From Argyresthia goedartella (taxonomy: Eukaryota > Arthropoda > Insecta > Lepidoptera > Argyresthiidae), in the NCBI GenBank assembly GCA_949825045.1, contig OX463809.1, positions 4,677,501 to 4,741,500 of the forward strand: DNA of 64,000 bases. Direction: 5' to 3'. The notes beneath the pieces were generated by a model. That model was not told the DNA's origin. It saw only the letters and a program-made list of their open reading frames with translations, and did not search any database. This document shows positions 23,250 through 34,220 of this stretch, in pieces. The translations under genes were made by a program, and so were the position numbers. How positions within the stretch are numbered: the stretch's first letter is position 1; every line of letters starts with the position of its first letter.

Positions 23250-23920
23250 TCTCTAAATAATGACGATTCGCGTTTGAAGTAGTGGGCCTTAGCTACGCCA
23301 GTGCAGTTATTGTTACGTTATTTAATAAATATTTTTTACATTTGGGAGGCTTTACGATTGTCAAAAAAATGTTGCATAGCACGTTTTGTTTTGAGCAAAC
23401 CGTATTGCGGAAAATGTGTCTGCAGCACTGATTTCAACGTGGGTTTCTTTAATTGTATTATTATTGAAGCATATATTTTTTGACAACAATATCCACGAAA
23501 CCAAAGTTTCGTAAAGATAACTTGGGTAACTTAACGAACATTGCGTATCCACACTCAATGTTTTTAAAAGTTGAATAGTAACTATGGCAAGCGTGTTGTA
23601 GTTGGGTACTTGCGACATACATCCGTTCGCACATACGTACATACATACAGAACGGAGAGTATTAGTACTCTCTATGTATGTAATTGGCATCGATTAGCGC
23701 AGGAAGACGGGAGCTTTTTGTGGTCCTATTTTAAACGAGTTGCTTCGCTAGGTACCTGTGGGGCTTGTACTACAAAACTAGTTTTATGTTAGTTACTGTA
23801 ATAGGAGGGTCTTCCTTCATTTAAGTAGAGTGCGAGGATGGCGGCTATTTACAGAGAATTGCAACTGGAATTATAATATCTTCTAGACAAAACGAACGTT
23901 GCGTCCTTTCGCCGCTTCCG
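23250..23920. other. Intergenic DNA, nothing recognised
   Basis: Overlapping short frames exist on both strands (for example a 109-codon minus frame at 23361-23690) but lack any motif. A run of ACATACGTACATACATAC lies near 23630. Confidence 0.35.
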
Positions 23921-23924
23921 TCCG

Positions 23925-24040
23925 AACGGCTATTCCCGTACGGAGTGGCAGAGGCACAACTGAGCCCTCGCTTTTCGATAGTCCATTTTGCGCTATTCGA
24001 TAGTCCATTTTGCGTGACAATTAAGGGACTAGCCCATCGC
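23925..24040 (-). repeat. Dispersed repeat G with internal duplication
   Basis: Carries GAGTGGCAGAGGCACAACTG and GGGACTAGCCCATCGCC. The block CGATAGTCCATTTTGCG is duplicated in tandem, a private change of this copy. Confidence 0.75.
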
Positions 24041-24584
24041 CAATGGTATGAACTATCATTCTAGTTAAGCTGTATTTAATTCAGTCCAGATATTTACACA
24101 CCCCTTTTCTTAACTGCTCATAACAGCCTCGCATTACTAACAACGTTATAATTGCCCGCCATTTCACTTTTACAAGACATAAAGCAGTCCCGAGTCTAGT
24201 TTGTCGACTGCATGTACGGTCGGCAAAAAATGTGGCTCACACGAGTAATCGACGCAACGAGAAGTTTCACTCGCGGCATATCGAGAGGGAAAACTGTAAA
24301 CAAAGACGGGAGACGCCGGTACCGTCAGCAGTGAGAACTGGAAAACTGGTTGTGAAGGAAACGGTTGTGTATCCAAATATTTTGGCGCTCCGATTTTCGA
24401 GGCTGTCCCAGCCGAGGAAGTAAAATGACAACATAAATAAAAAAAGACAATGAGTTCAAAAATTAAAAGAGAATTTAGAATTTAGAGTTGTCTAGAAACG
24501 AAAAAACAATGATACCTATAACCAACGGGTGGTAAATAACTTTTTAACGAAGTGTAAACAAAGCAGCGAGCAAGAGCTATTAAT

Positions 24585-24830
24585 ATATATACAGGGGTTT
24601 GCTTTATAAAGTTACGCCCGACTTAAGGGGGGCTATATACAGGCCACGAAACAAACAAAAAAGAAGTGATAAATCCCTAGAAATAATTAAATTTACTTCT
24701 AACGCTTGTTACCGCGCTCGCAATGTCGGGCACACGGCTCGCGCGCCGTGGACCGGCCGGGCGTGTCCGGCTGTCCATACGTCGCGGTTAATTCTGGACA
24801 AAAACACGGCAATTTGTGACTTGAAATTAT
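24585..24830 (+). mobile_element. Partial element of TIR family T
   Basis: The left end GGGGTTTGCTTTATAAAGTT and the GC-rich interior (CGCTCGCAATGTCGGGC, GGGCGTGTCCG, GCGGTTAATTCTG) match, in inverted orientation, the right half of the element at 46526-47527. No right terminal repeat was found, so the copy seems truncated. No transposase. Confidence 0.6.
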
Positions 24831-25440
24831 GCGAAGGATACACAAAACTAATGTGTACTTACATGTATTATTATTTTTAATCCCTGACTTTATGCCAATA
24901 GGTAGTGGACGATCAAGACGCTGCTTACTATTTGTCAAATTCTGAAAAGTAGTTTAAATGTTCTGGAGGAACATTTCTACATACATAAATATTTTAGCGT
25001 TGCCGTAGTCGGGTAAAAACTCATAGATCTATCTCCCTCCCTGGAAATAATCGCCTCGCCTTCTGAATTCTTGATTATTTAATTAATTGTAATATTTGGC
25101 CCGCTACTTTCAATCAGTGGACGCAAATCTAACGATCCGTGGATACAATTAATGTTAATATTTTTTAATGTTGCGGTTGTAATTATTCTGTCGCTACAGT
25201 ATATCACAGCAGCGGTGCGTTTTTGCAGCCGCCCGCGCATCCATCGGTGAAACTGAAAGTGGAAACCGCGCAATTATGACATTGTTCGCGCAGGAAAAAA
25301 CGCGCGCGTGCGAATATCGGTGAAAAGGCGAGCCAGGTTCCTTTGTGCGAGAAAAATGAGAAATTCAGTTTGTTTAGTAACGCGCGGGAATCTGCATTGG
25401 TTATTGAAGGTTACAGCATAAAATATGAAGAATATTGAGA

Positions 25441-25645
25441 TGACTGCCGCTGCAGCGCTGCGGCTCATGGGTCTGTCTACCAAGTGAGCGGTCCCGGGTT
25501 CGTGTCGAGTGGGGAGGAAGAAAAACACCTCAAGGTCTTGGATGTTTAAGTGTGCGACGTCGCTGTGCCTGGTTGCGAGGACACAGGGTATCCTAGAGTG
25601 GGGCTTGAAGCTATGTATGGCTATGTATATAAATGTTTGTTTGTA
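25441..25645 (+). repeat. tRNA-headed SINE, family B
   Basis: A decayed head is followed by GGTCCCGGGTTCGTGTCGAG (box B region), then GTCTTGGATGTTTAAG, GACGTCGCTGTGCCTGGTTG and ACACAGGGTATCCTAGAG blocks of the family body. Confidence 0.75.
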
Positions 25646-25970
25646 GAAGAAGAATACTTAGTACTTTATGTGCTGTAAAAGTATGTGTGCAGATAGGGTT
25701 ATTTTCACACTAGATACTGTAGAACTCTCCGCCCTGATGATTTATTGGTTTTTCGCCTTGTCTTCTACTTGTCATTGTCAGGCGTCCACACTGCATAGAT
25801 AAGTTGATATTCGTTTTTTTAGATTACCTACCTACATGTTTCAATTTAATTCCTGCAATAATTGGTACCTATCTAGGAAGATTGTGATCAATCAGGATGT
25901 GCATTAAATTGAGGAAATGTATATACTTACATCATACATGCATGCAAGAAAATTTTCTTAAACTACGTAT

Positions 25971-26119
25971 CCTGCGATTTTTAATTTGAGGCCAGATATG
26001 TAATCATACCACTGTCATTTTCCAGTAAAAGTATAATATGAATGTCAAAGTCAACGGTTTTGTTCTAGTACATGACAATTGTTTGTTTACATTTCTGGCC
26101 TCAAATAAAAAATCGCAGG
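25971..26119. mobile_element. MITE with CCTGCGATTTTT terminal repeats
   Basis: The arms pair for nearly 48 bp: CCTGCGATTTTTAATTTGAG at the left against the complement of CTCAAATAAAAAATCGCAGG at the right. The 149-bp element is almost entirely a hairpin. The open frame at 26038-26304 runs through it and is incidental. Confidence 0.75.
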
Positions 26120-26493
26120 TTAAGAATTCGACTACAATTGAAAATGCTTTGGAGACATACATTGGTAAAATGTTTTGCTCATGGGTACGGCGAAATATGA
26201 GCAGCAGGCATTTGTATGAGTGTTACATAGCCGAGTGCACTGGCTTGCTTCTCATGCCTTCTGTGTGCTGTCGTGACTATACGAGAATCAAGAAGACTGA
26301 GTAGCTGTGCAAGACATACTCACCAAAAACTTAAATGGATAATTTTTGGTCATTACGGGACCTATACACAGAGTTATTTGACTTAGCAGCAAGACCTAGA
26401 CGGCACCCTAGAGCGCCTCATCAAGGCCCATGTCTAGACTGCTTAGGGCTTTTGGGGAATTCAGAAGGTCATAATCTTCCTTTGGCAAGAAAA

Positions 26494-26630
26494 ACCAACA
26501 AACATTTATATACAGGCACCTACATTGCTTCTGGCCCCACGCTAGGATACCCTGAGTCGTGGGAACCAGAAACAGATACGTCACACACATATAAACATCC
26601 AAGGCCTAAGAATATTTATTTTTCTCCCCA
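26494..26630 (-). repeat. SINE family B, 3' part
   Basis: Contains TACATTGCTTCTGGCCCCAC, then GGATACCCTGAGTCGTGGGA and CCTAAGAAT before TTCTCCCCA. The tRNA-like head is missing. The 142-codon frame here is a by-product. Confidence 0.75.
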
Positions 26631-26756
26631 ACCTGGCCGGTGTACTTGTTGTCATCACAGATTAGATAAGCCCGCCTTTGTACACGTAGTTTCCAATTTG
26701 ATGTATCTCAGATACGGAATCTGTATCTTTTGTTTTCGTGTGATAAACTATAGAGT

Positions 26757-27076
26757 AAAATAATAAATATAGTTTAAAAAAACTAAAAACACGCTTTTAA
26801 AGCACTTCGAACTAAAAAGTTAAAAATAATTTTTAATATAACCTTAAAACATTAATGAATAAAAAATACTATTATTATTGTGAAACAAAAAGCGTCGGGC
26901 GCTCGATGTACGAAAGATATGGAACAAAGCGCCCGACTCTTTTTTTTTCACAATAATAATAGTATTTTTAATTCATTATTGTTTTAAGGTTATATTAAAA
27001 AGTATTTTTAACTCTTTAGTTCGAAGTGCTTTAAAGGCGTGTTTTTTTGTTTTTTTAAACTATATTTATTTTTCAT
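26757..27076. mobile_element. Fold-back MITE with arms of about 145 bp
   Basis: Left and right halves are near-complementary from end to end: AAAGCACTTCGAACTAAA near 26800 pairs with TTTAGTTCGAAGTGCTTT near 27015, ACTATTATTATTGTGAAA with TTTCACAATAATAATAGT, and GTCGGGCGCT with AGCGCCCGAC. The central loop is only about 25 bases. Mature element length is about 320 bp and no protein is encoded. Confidence 0.85.
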
Positions 27077-27608
27077 TTTTTAGTTCGAGTGCGCGAGCCG
27101 GAAAGTAAGTAGACTGTTTTGTCAATCCCCCAAATACGAGAAATTAATCAATCCTGGCGATCCTAATCAGGATAATGAGATAAACTTATGAAATTATTAC
27201 ATTGTCGCTGATTCTTGATAAGTGTACAAAGTTTGAATTGAATCTGTCCGTTTAAAGTGGGTCAAAATCGAGTCCAAAAAGGTGAAGCTAATAAAAGCGT
27301 GATAAAAATAATGATCAACCTTGTATTTAGGCTGATTTTGTAATGTAATAGGACTCAAATTGCCTAACTCACATCTACCGAAAATAGCTCAAAAGTTTGG
27401 AGGCAGCCCTAATCTCTTAAATTCTCAGAAAAACTTACACAGCCAAACCAATGTTCCCGCCAAGGCAAAGGAACTTTCGTACCATCCTTATTTGAAGAAA
27501 TTTAAGACATTTACGACTATGCTGCTGGACTCTTATCCTTCGGTTGATTGGAGTTAGATTATATATTTATGATCGAATGCAAACCACCGACCATGGTAAG
27601 CAAGTAAT

Positions 27609-27858
27609 AATAATAATACCTTGGACACTATATACACACATTGATCTAGCCCCAAACTAGGATTCCCTGTATCTTGCGTTCTAGACAACGATACACATAC
27701 TTATATAGATAAATATTATACTTAGATAGATAAACAACCATGACTAGGGTACAAACATCCGTTCTCAACAAACAAATATTTGCCCCCACCGGGACTCGAA
27801 CCCGGGACCCTTGACTTCGTAGGTAGGATCACTGCCGACTCGGCCATTCGGGTTGTCA
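27609..27858 (-). repeat. SINE family A, copy 2, with target duplication
   Basis: Full-length copy: box A complement CCGACTCGGCCA, box B complement GGGACTCGAACCC, body and an ATT-type tail. The word AAGTAAT flanks both sides (27602-27608 and 27859-27865), fitting LINE-driven insertion. Confidence 0.88.
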
Positions 27859-27869
27859 AAGTAATGTTT

Positions 27870-28530
27870 TTTACTTCTTAGCGAATGAGGGCATAAAATG
27901 GACTTATCAAAAGTCATCGATTATGAAGTAACTGATTCAACTAGCTAACAAGATACCTCTTTAAAATGTTCGCAATCTTCCCATGTCACATAAACCATCG
28001 TCCCTATAATCTCCATTTCTTCTAAGGACAAGATCCAAATACCCCCCTGAGGGCTAAACTCTGGTTAATGTTTGCACAGTAGTGGTTAAAAGACTGCAGT
28101 GCTGCTACTGCTTATTTGTGTTCAAGAAATTCCTAAATTACTCTCAGCTTGAGAGCTTGGGTCAGTATAACCACTTGCTTTAATATTAAATCATTGGATT
28201 AAGGTGATTTATCGAAAAATTAGACACTTTTTGAAGTAATTTCTCTGCTGTTCAAAAGAATTCCCAAAATAGTTAAATTAGTATAACAATTTTGGGACTA
28301 GATTTTGTGTTATCAGAAACGCGATTGGAGGAATTTCGCTCGGTAGAAATAATTATTGAAATGGGGTCTAAATTTCCACTTTTATATTTTCTGACAAATT
28401 GGAATAGCACACGCACGAAAAATATGGGTTTTGACAATACCAAAACTACCTGTTATGGAAATTCCCATATCAATTTTAGTTAATTTTGTATTAATTTAAA
28501 ACCGACTTTTTGTAATTTTTCCCCGATTCC
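27870..28530. other. AT-rich DNA before the 78-bp satellite
   Basis: No coding or repeat signal recognised. The change to GC-rich satellite is abrupt near 28530. Confidence 0.4.
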
Positions 28531-28536
28531 GTCCCT

Positions 28537-30022
28537 CTCACATTGCGGGTCTTTCCGCCTGGAGTAACAGGGACCTTTGCACGGACTAGGTAACCCCACG
28601 TGCGTGGCGTCCCTATCACACTGCGGGTCTTTCCGCCTGGAGTAACGGGGACCTCTGCACGGACGAGGTAACCCCACGTGCGTGGCGTCCCTCTCACACT
28701 ACGGGACGATGTAACCCCTCGTGCGTGGCGTCCCTCTCACGCCACGGGTATTTCCCCTGGAGTCACGGGGACCTTTGCACGGACGAGGTAACCCCACGTG
28801 CGTGGCGTCCCTCTCACACTGCGGGTCTTTCCGCCTGGAGTAACGGGTACCTTTGCACGGACGAGGTAACCCCACGTGCGTGGCGTCCCTCTCACACTGC
28901 GGGTCTTTCCGCCTGGAGTAACAGGGACCTTTGCACGGACTAGGTAACCCCACGTGCGTGGCGTCCCTCTCACACTGCGGGTCTTTCCGCCTGGAGTAAC
29001 GGGTACCTTTGCACGGACGAGGTAACCCCACGTGCGTGGCGTCCCTCTCACACTGTGGGTCTTTCCGCCTGGAGTAATGGGGACCTTTGCACGGACTAGG
29101 TAACCCCACGTGCGTGGCATCCCTCTCACACTGCGGGTCTTTCCGCCTGGAGTAACGGGGACCTCTGCACGGACGAGGTAGCCCCACGTGCGTGGCGTCC
29201 CTCTCACACTGCGGGTCTTTCCGCCTGGAGTAACGGGGACCTTTGCACGGGCGACGTAACCCCACGTGCGTGGCGTCCCTCTCACACTACGGGACGATGT
29301 AACCCCTCGTGCGTGGCGTCCCTCTCACGCCACGGGTATTTCCCCTGGAGTCACGGGGACCTTTGCACGGACGAGGTAACCCCACGTGCGTGGCGTCCCT
29401 CTCACACTGCGGGTCTTTCCGCCTGGAGTAACGGGTACCTTTGCACGGACGAGGTAACCCCACGTGCGTGGCGTCCCTCTCACACTGCGGGTCTTTCCGC
29501 CTGGAGTAACGGGGACCTTTGCACGGACTAGGTAACCCCACTTGCGTGGCGTCCCTCTCACACTGCGGGTCTTTCCGCCTGGAGTAACGGGTACCTTTGC
29601 ACGGACGAGGTAACCCCACGTGCGTGGCGTCCCTCTCACACTGCGGGTCTTTCCGCCTGGAGTGATGGGGACCTTTGCACGGACTAGGTAACCCCACGTG
29701 CGTGGCGTCCCTCTCACACTGCGGGTCTTTCCGCCTGGAGTAACGGGTACCTTTGCACGGACGAGGTAACCCCACGTGCGTGGCGACCCTCTCACACTGC
29801 GGGTCTTTCCGCCTGGAGTAATGGGGACCTTTGCACGGACTAGGTAGCCCCACGTGCGTGGCGTCCCTCTCACACTGCGGGTCTTTCCGCCTGGAGTAAC
29901 GGGGACCTTTACACGGGCGACGTAACCCCACGTTCGTGGCATCCCTCTCACACTACGGGTCTTTCCGTCTGGAGTAACGGGGACGGTTGCACGGATGAGG
30001 TATCCCCTCGTGCGTGGGCGCA
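28537..30022. repeat. 78-bp satellite array with 588-bp higher-order unit
   Basis: Eighteen full units and two short ones of about 43 bp follow head to tail. A unit reads from CACTGCGGGTCTTTCCGCC through GACCTTTGCACGGAC to CCCCACGTGCGTGGCGTCCC. The short unit (with CACTACGGGACGATG) at 28695 recurs at 29283, 588 bp later, so seven long plus one short unit form a higher-order repeat; the second round has one extra unit. Long units tend to alternate GGGTACC/GACGAGG with GGGACC/GACTAGG types. As 78 is a multiple of three, frames of up to about 320 codons stay open on the minus strand in two phases; these look accidental because both phases repeat 26-residue units without a protein-like profile. 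Confidence 0.95.
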
Positions 30023-30137
30023 ACAGTGCCGTTGTCAACCCGTTTGTGAAAAGAAGAAAAGCCATATTTGCTTTGGCTAACCGTGGGCGAACAGATCCTC
30101 TTTCTATTCGTATCGAAATGTGCGTGTATGTAAAAAT

Positions 30138-30345
30138 AAAACATAAACATTTATATACAGGCACATACGTTGCTTCTGTTCCGTCCCACACTAGGATACC
30201 TTGATTCGTGGGCAAAAGAAACGGCGAAGTCATACACATATAAATATCCACATTTTTTTTCCTCCCCAAAAGGGATTCGAACAGGCAGAATTGCAAATGG
30301 CAAACCGTATGTTAGGGCTTTCAACCACCACACGCAGAATGTCCT
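30138..30345 (-). repeat. SINE family B, decayed copy
   Basis: Reads ACATTTATATACAGGCAC, TACGTTGCTTCTGTTCCG, CACACTAGGATACC and a box B complement GGGATTCGAAC. The satellite stops just before it. Confidence 0.7.
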
Positions 30346-30529
30346 CGGCCACACTACGAGTATATACAGTGGTTCCAGGGCTGGTGGTTATCGAGAGAAA
30401 CAGTCGCACGCGCAGCGCAGCCGTGTCCGCCCGCACGTAACTGTTTATTATAGGCGAGATCCCCACACGATGTGACTAGTCACAGAATACGTCTCGAACG
30501 AGATATACAATAACAATACAGCGTCACTC

Positions 30530-30600
30530 CTTTGCCCATACGGAATGGCAGAGGCACTGTTGGACGCAAGTCTAACCTACAATAAGTAACTCTTTCAGAT
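30530..30600 (-). repeat. Dispersed repeat G, short fragment
   Basis: Only the CCCATACGGAATGGCAGAGG end and CACTGTTGG remain. Confidence 0.55.
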
Positions 30601-30619
30601 TTCCCTAAATGGTTATAAT

Positions 30620-30872
30620 AAATGTAGCTCATTAATGTCCCCTACGAGGGGCACTGGCCTTTACCCGGATACAAGTAAGATTAAGCCATACTCCACCACG
30701 CTGGCTTTATGACCACTACCACGTAGCGATAGCCGGGACCTACAGCTTAACGTGTCATCAGAAACACTAAACGTCCGTTACTCTTAAGATAAATTAATTA
30801 TCTCATTGGTACATGGTCAGGATTCGAACCTGTGTGAGAAGCAAGCATGAAAACTATTAGACCACGGAACAC
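30620..30872 (-). repeat. tRNA-headed SINE, family C, copy 1
   Basis: On the minus strand it starts TTCCGTGGTCTAATAG (box A) and has the box B-like AGGTTCGAATCC. The body has AGATAATTAATTTATCTTAA, GACACGTTAAGC, GCTACGTGGTAGTGG and GTGCCCCTCGTAGGGGACAT, ending in an AT tail. Confidence 0.85.
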
Positions 30873-31440
30873 TGTAAATGGTTAGCGAGATTATTTATTA
30901 GTCATCATTTCACAGCCGTAATTTTCAGCTTTGCGGCTAAAGGCGTAGTTTCCCGTATAAAATAGTGTCTAAAACTACAAAAATTGAGTCTCAAACATAG
31001 ATGGATGATACTATCCTCGATTTTGATAAGTCGAACACTGTGCAATTGTGTCAACGGCGTCAACGCCAAACCGTCGACTTTAAAAAAACAAGCCACTTCA
31101 TGCAATACATCTTCAGACATATCTCCATAACCGATACCCCTTGCACAAGTACAAATGATCACAACACCATCTAAGTTTCTCCCGCAACCCAACCGTGCAC
31201 CGACAGAAATGCACTTTCTTCCGACACTGCATCCACGCACACAGGCACACGGGACACGCGCACAGGCACGACCAGCGCGTGCGCAGGCGACTCACTAATA
31301 CACATTCTAGACGCGGGTTTACGACGAATGAAAGTCTTTGAAAAACGGTAATCAATTAAGTTATTTTATTATTGGAAATTTAAATGCTGAAGTGGTTTTG
31401 ATGAGTCTTTCGTATAGTAATTTATGTGCGTGGATGCTTA

Positions 31441-31469
31441 GTTAGGTTGGGGGTTAGGTTAGGTTAGAT
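31441..31469 (+). repeat. Short interstitial TTAGG-like run
   Basis: Contains GGTTAGGTTAGGTTAGA plus a fourth TTAGG just upstream. TTAGG is the canonical insect telomere repeat; three adjoining units are too few to prove telomere origin. Confidence 0.4.
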
Positions 31470-31479
31470 TGATTAAAAA

Positions 31480-32130
31480 TTCTACAGCCTTTTGCAGAGG
31501 GACAGATACAGTTTAAACCGTGAAATTAATATCCCATATATTTTATATATGTCCCCGTAAGGACACCGTTGGTTTATAATCTATCGCCTGAGATTGTAAA
31601 CTAGCGATAAATTGTGAACTTAACATTCTGCTTACAATTTAACGTATTTAATTTTTGATAGTTAGATAATAATCATAATATAAAAAAGTGTAGTCATATT
31701 TTAGGGGGTTGTCTTGGACATCATTCTAAATCAGTTTCACAATGAAACCGGTTTGATCAGAGCAACCTTATGTTTAGTGTCAGATGTGCTTCAACTTCAT
31801 GATCGTTTCCAATTCGCTAGGAACCAATAGGACAACACAGTTCTACCTATTCCGATCACTGCCTAAATAATCTATCCATATCAAACCATCAAATTTTGAA
31901 CCAGACCGAAAGGGCTGAAAGTTTATGTTTCTTAAGTTCTTACATTTCAACCTAACACGAAGGATAAAGGAGGTTTTGATCGCTCACCCCTTTTAGCCTT
32001 CACCTACAAAGTTTAAACCAATATTTAAAGTTTAAGCAATATTGTGCAGCTCACAATTTAGTAGTATGTCATGGATAGATTATACACATTATATCGACAA
32101 ATTCGTGAGATTATAAGCTATCGGTGTTTA
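31480..32130. repeat. Mostly unassigned DNA with a diverged fragment of the GATAGTC MITE interior
   Basis: Around 31885-32040 the order AACCAGACCGA, GTTCTTACATTTCAACCTAA, CACGAAGGAT, CTTCACCTA and AGTTTAAACCA matches the interior of the MITE at 33841-34216. The terminal repeats are not preserved. The rest holds nothing recognised. Confidence 0.5.
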
Positions 32131-32139
32131 CAATTATGC

Positions 32140-32208
32140 GCTGACATATACGTTGCCTCTGTCCCCATAGTAAGATACCCTTTTTCTTGGGAATTAGATA
32201 AGTTTGTG
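32140..32208 (-). repeat. SINE family B, 3' fragment
   Basis: CATATACGTTGCCTCTGTCC and AAGATACCC, then TTCTTGGGAA, match the body of family B near its 3' end. Confidence 0.5.
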
Positions 32209-32303
32209 GCTCTGCATGCATTTTTGGGTCTTCGTCTTGACTTATAGTGTCCTTATACATATTGTAGAGTACAAGAATTATTTCCACAATACATAGGCAT
32301 TAT

Positions 32304-32488
32304 TTTAACGTTTCCGCTCGACACTTCTCAGTTTTAGTCGCTGAAAGTGGTCAAGATATCCTGGTAACTTGAAATTTTTAAAAGAGGAGTATTATGAACT
32401 GGTTATTAAGGGAAAAATCTGAAAACAGTTAATTGATTTACGATAGTTAAAAAAAAGCCGAGAAGTGTCCAGCGGTAAAGTTGAAAGA
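32304..32488. mobile_element. MITE with CCGCTSGACACTTCTC terminal repeats
   Basis: Left CCGCTCGACACTTCTCAG pairs with right CCGAGAAGTGTCCAGCGG, and the match extends outward through AAC-TTT-type bases to about 30 bp. The 185-bp element has no coding capacity; the target duplication was not identified. Confidence 0.7.
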
Positions 32489-33184
32489 ATCGTACTGTAC
32501 TAGTTTGTTTTTTTTTCTTTGAAAGGATGTCCTATATCAGGGTGGGTTCTGACAGTTACACAGTTACAATCATGAAAAAGGTTGACAGACCTCCCTTAGA
32601 GACTCTTAATGTCGCAGGAAGTTAGGATGAAATGACAGTTTTGTAAATGCAAAAGTTAGGATTCTTCACTCTTAACAAGGATACTTCCGGAGTGTAAATT
32701 AATTATCTCCGAAAAATTCTATAAAATTACCAGAGCATAATGAAGGAGTTAATTAGCTTATGGTGGTAATCACCCACGCGTTGAATATTTCAATCACTTT
32801 AACAACCGTAATGTTCCGACCATTCGCTTGTTCATCCGAATAATTTCTAATAGCATTTGAACATAGAAGAGGGATAGGGGTCTAGATAAAATGGTTACTA
32901 CGGTATCGTTTACATGAAAATTAACTTCACTTTTATTATATGGTTCTCTCTTACTCTCGACATAGAAGCTGTGTTTTGTCTCACTCGGCCAAGAAATGCA
33001 GTTTTCACTGACGGTCACGCTGTACCGGTTTTAAATTATATAGTTTATTTAAAAACTTTGAGGAATCCAGGCATTTGTTCTTATAGTAGATACCTGATAT
33101 GATATAACTAATATTTATTTAGAAGTTATGCGTATGTTTGTGGTAATTTCGTAATTTCTTTAAAAAAATAAACTACATATAAAA

Positions 33185-33290
33185 TATATAATTTCATAAT
33201 TTTCTTTAATACAAACAAATAATAAAAATAACAAGGTATACATTAAAATAGTGTACAAAGGCGAGCTGATCTCTAGCAAGAGATATAGTA
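33185..33290 (-). repeat. LINE 3' end, hairpin family
   Basis: Reads GTACAAAGGCGAGCTGATCT followed by CTAGCAAGAGAT, the reverse complement of the conserved 3' hairpin block. Confidence 0.7.
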
Positions 33291-33689
33291 GAGAACTCAA
33301 GAAAGATAATCTAGTCGCCACACATGTTTGTTGCCTCAGTAATCTGGGGATCAGTAGTGCCCCCGACAAGTCTAGTCGGTAAAGTTTGGCACTACCTCTT
33401 CCTCGGCATCTCTTCTGAGGCAAGATCTGGTCAAAAGGTCACAAATTTTCTGTTCAAGGGATATTAAGACTTAAACGTCAAAAATATACATAAATCGCCT
33501 TATCAAACCTATGATAGCTAAAATGTGCTTTGTCCTTTTCTCACAAACTAAAATTTCAAAGTGACAGACAAAGACAAACGAATTATAACGGCATTATAGT
33601 TAATGTAGGTTTATTAGACGTTTATGAATAAGGCGATTAGTTGTTTACATTGCAATCTACTGCAATAATTAATAATTCATCAAGTAAAA

Positions 33690-33836
33690 AACTTAAAAAA
33701 AAACTACTTCTAGTCAAGCCCTATTTCTTCCTCCCCGGTTGGGATGCGAATGAAGTCTGTGTACATGAAAACTCCTCATCAAAACTTTTGCGCACGGAAC
33801 CACAAACCAAAACTTTATCTGTTATTATGTATGTCA
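33690..33836 (+). repeat. Dispersed repeat D, copy 3, left half
   Basis: Blocks AAGCCCTATTTCTTCCTCCC, ATGCGAATGAAGTCTGTG and GAACCACAAACCAAAACTTT are followed by a break; the remaining half resumes at 34694 after about 850 bp of other elements. Confidence 0.8.
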
Positions 33837-33840
33837 ACGG

Positions 33841-34216
33841 AAGATAGTCAAACCGTAAGTTGATAAACTAACGCGGTAGGTGTTCAACTATCGGTAGATA
33901 GTAAACCAGACCGACACGGTTTAGAATTTACGTTTCTTTTGTTCTTACATGTCAACCTAACACGAAGACTATTCGGGGTCTTCGCTGCGCTCGCCCCCTC
34001 TTCTTCTCGTCTTCACCTAAGCTACCGCAGTGTTTGCCATGGTATTTCGTTTGCAATTCAAGTTTAAACCAGTTTACTATTTAACGGTTTTAACCGTTAG
34101 TTGATCAACTACCGCGTCATATAGTCGCAGTACGCTACAGTTTACTATCTGTCGATAGTTGACCAACTTACAAGAAAAAGACCGTTAGTTGATCAACTGA
34201 CGGTTTTGACTATCTT
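33841..34216. mobile_element. MITE with AAGATAGTCAAA terminal repeats and ACGG duplication
   Basis: The ends AAGATAGTCAAACCG and its inverse CGGTTTTGACTATCTT close a 376-bp element; near-palindromic AACCGTTAGTTGATCAACTA blocks lie inside. ACGG flanks both sides (33837-33840 and 34217-34220) and fits a 4-bp target duplication. The interior block with ACATGTCAACCTAACACGAA and GGGGTCTTCGCTGCGCTCGC also occurs alone near 31900, 39580 and 45740. Confidence 0.8.
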
Positions 34217-34220
34217 ACGG

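Noticed and set aside
28699..30296. Long minus-strand frames (up to 323 codons) as a repetitive protein gene
   Set aside because: They follow from a 78-bp period divisible by three; two phases are open at once and one frame runs into SINE DNA.
30905..31240. 111-codon minus-strand frame as a gene
   Set aside because: The translation looks mildly protein-like, but no motif or splice context supports it and an overlapping frame is also open.
31441..31469. True interstitial telomere
   Set aside because: Only about four TTAGG words, not all in phase; too short to claim telomeric origin.
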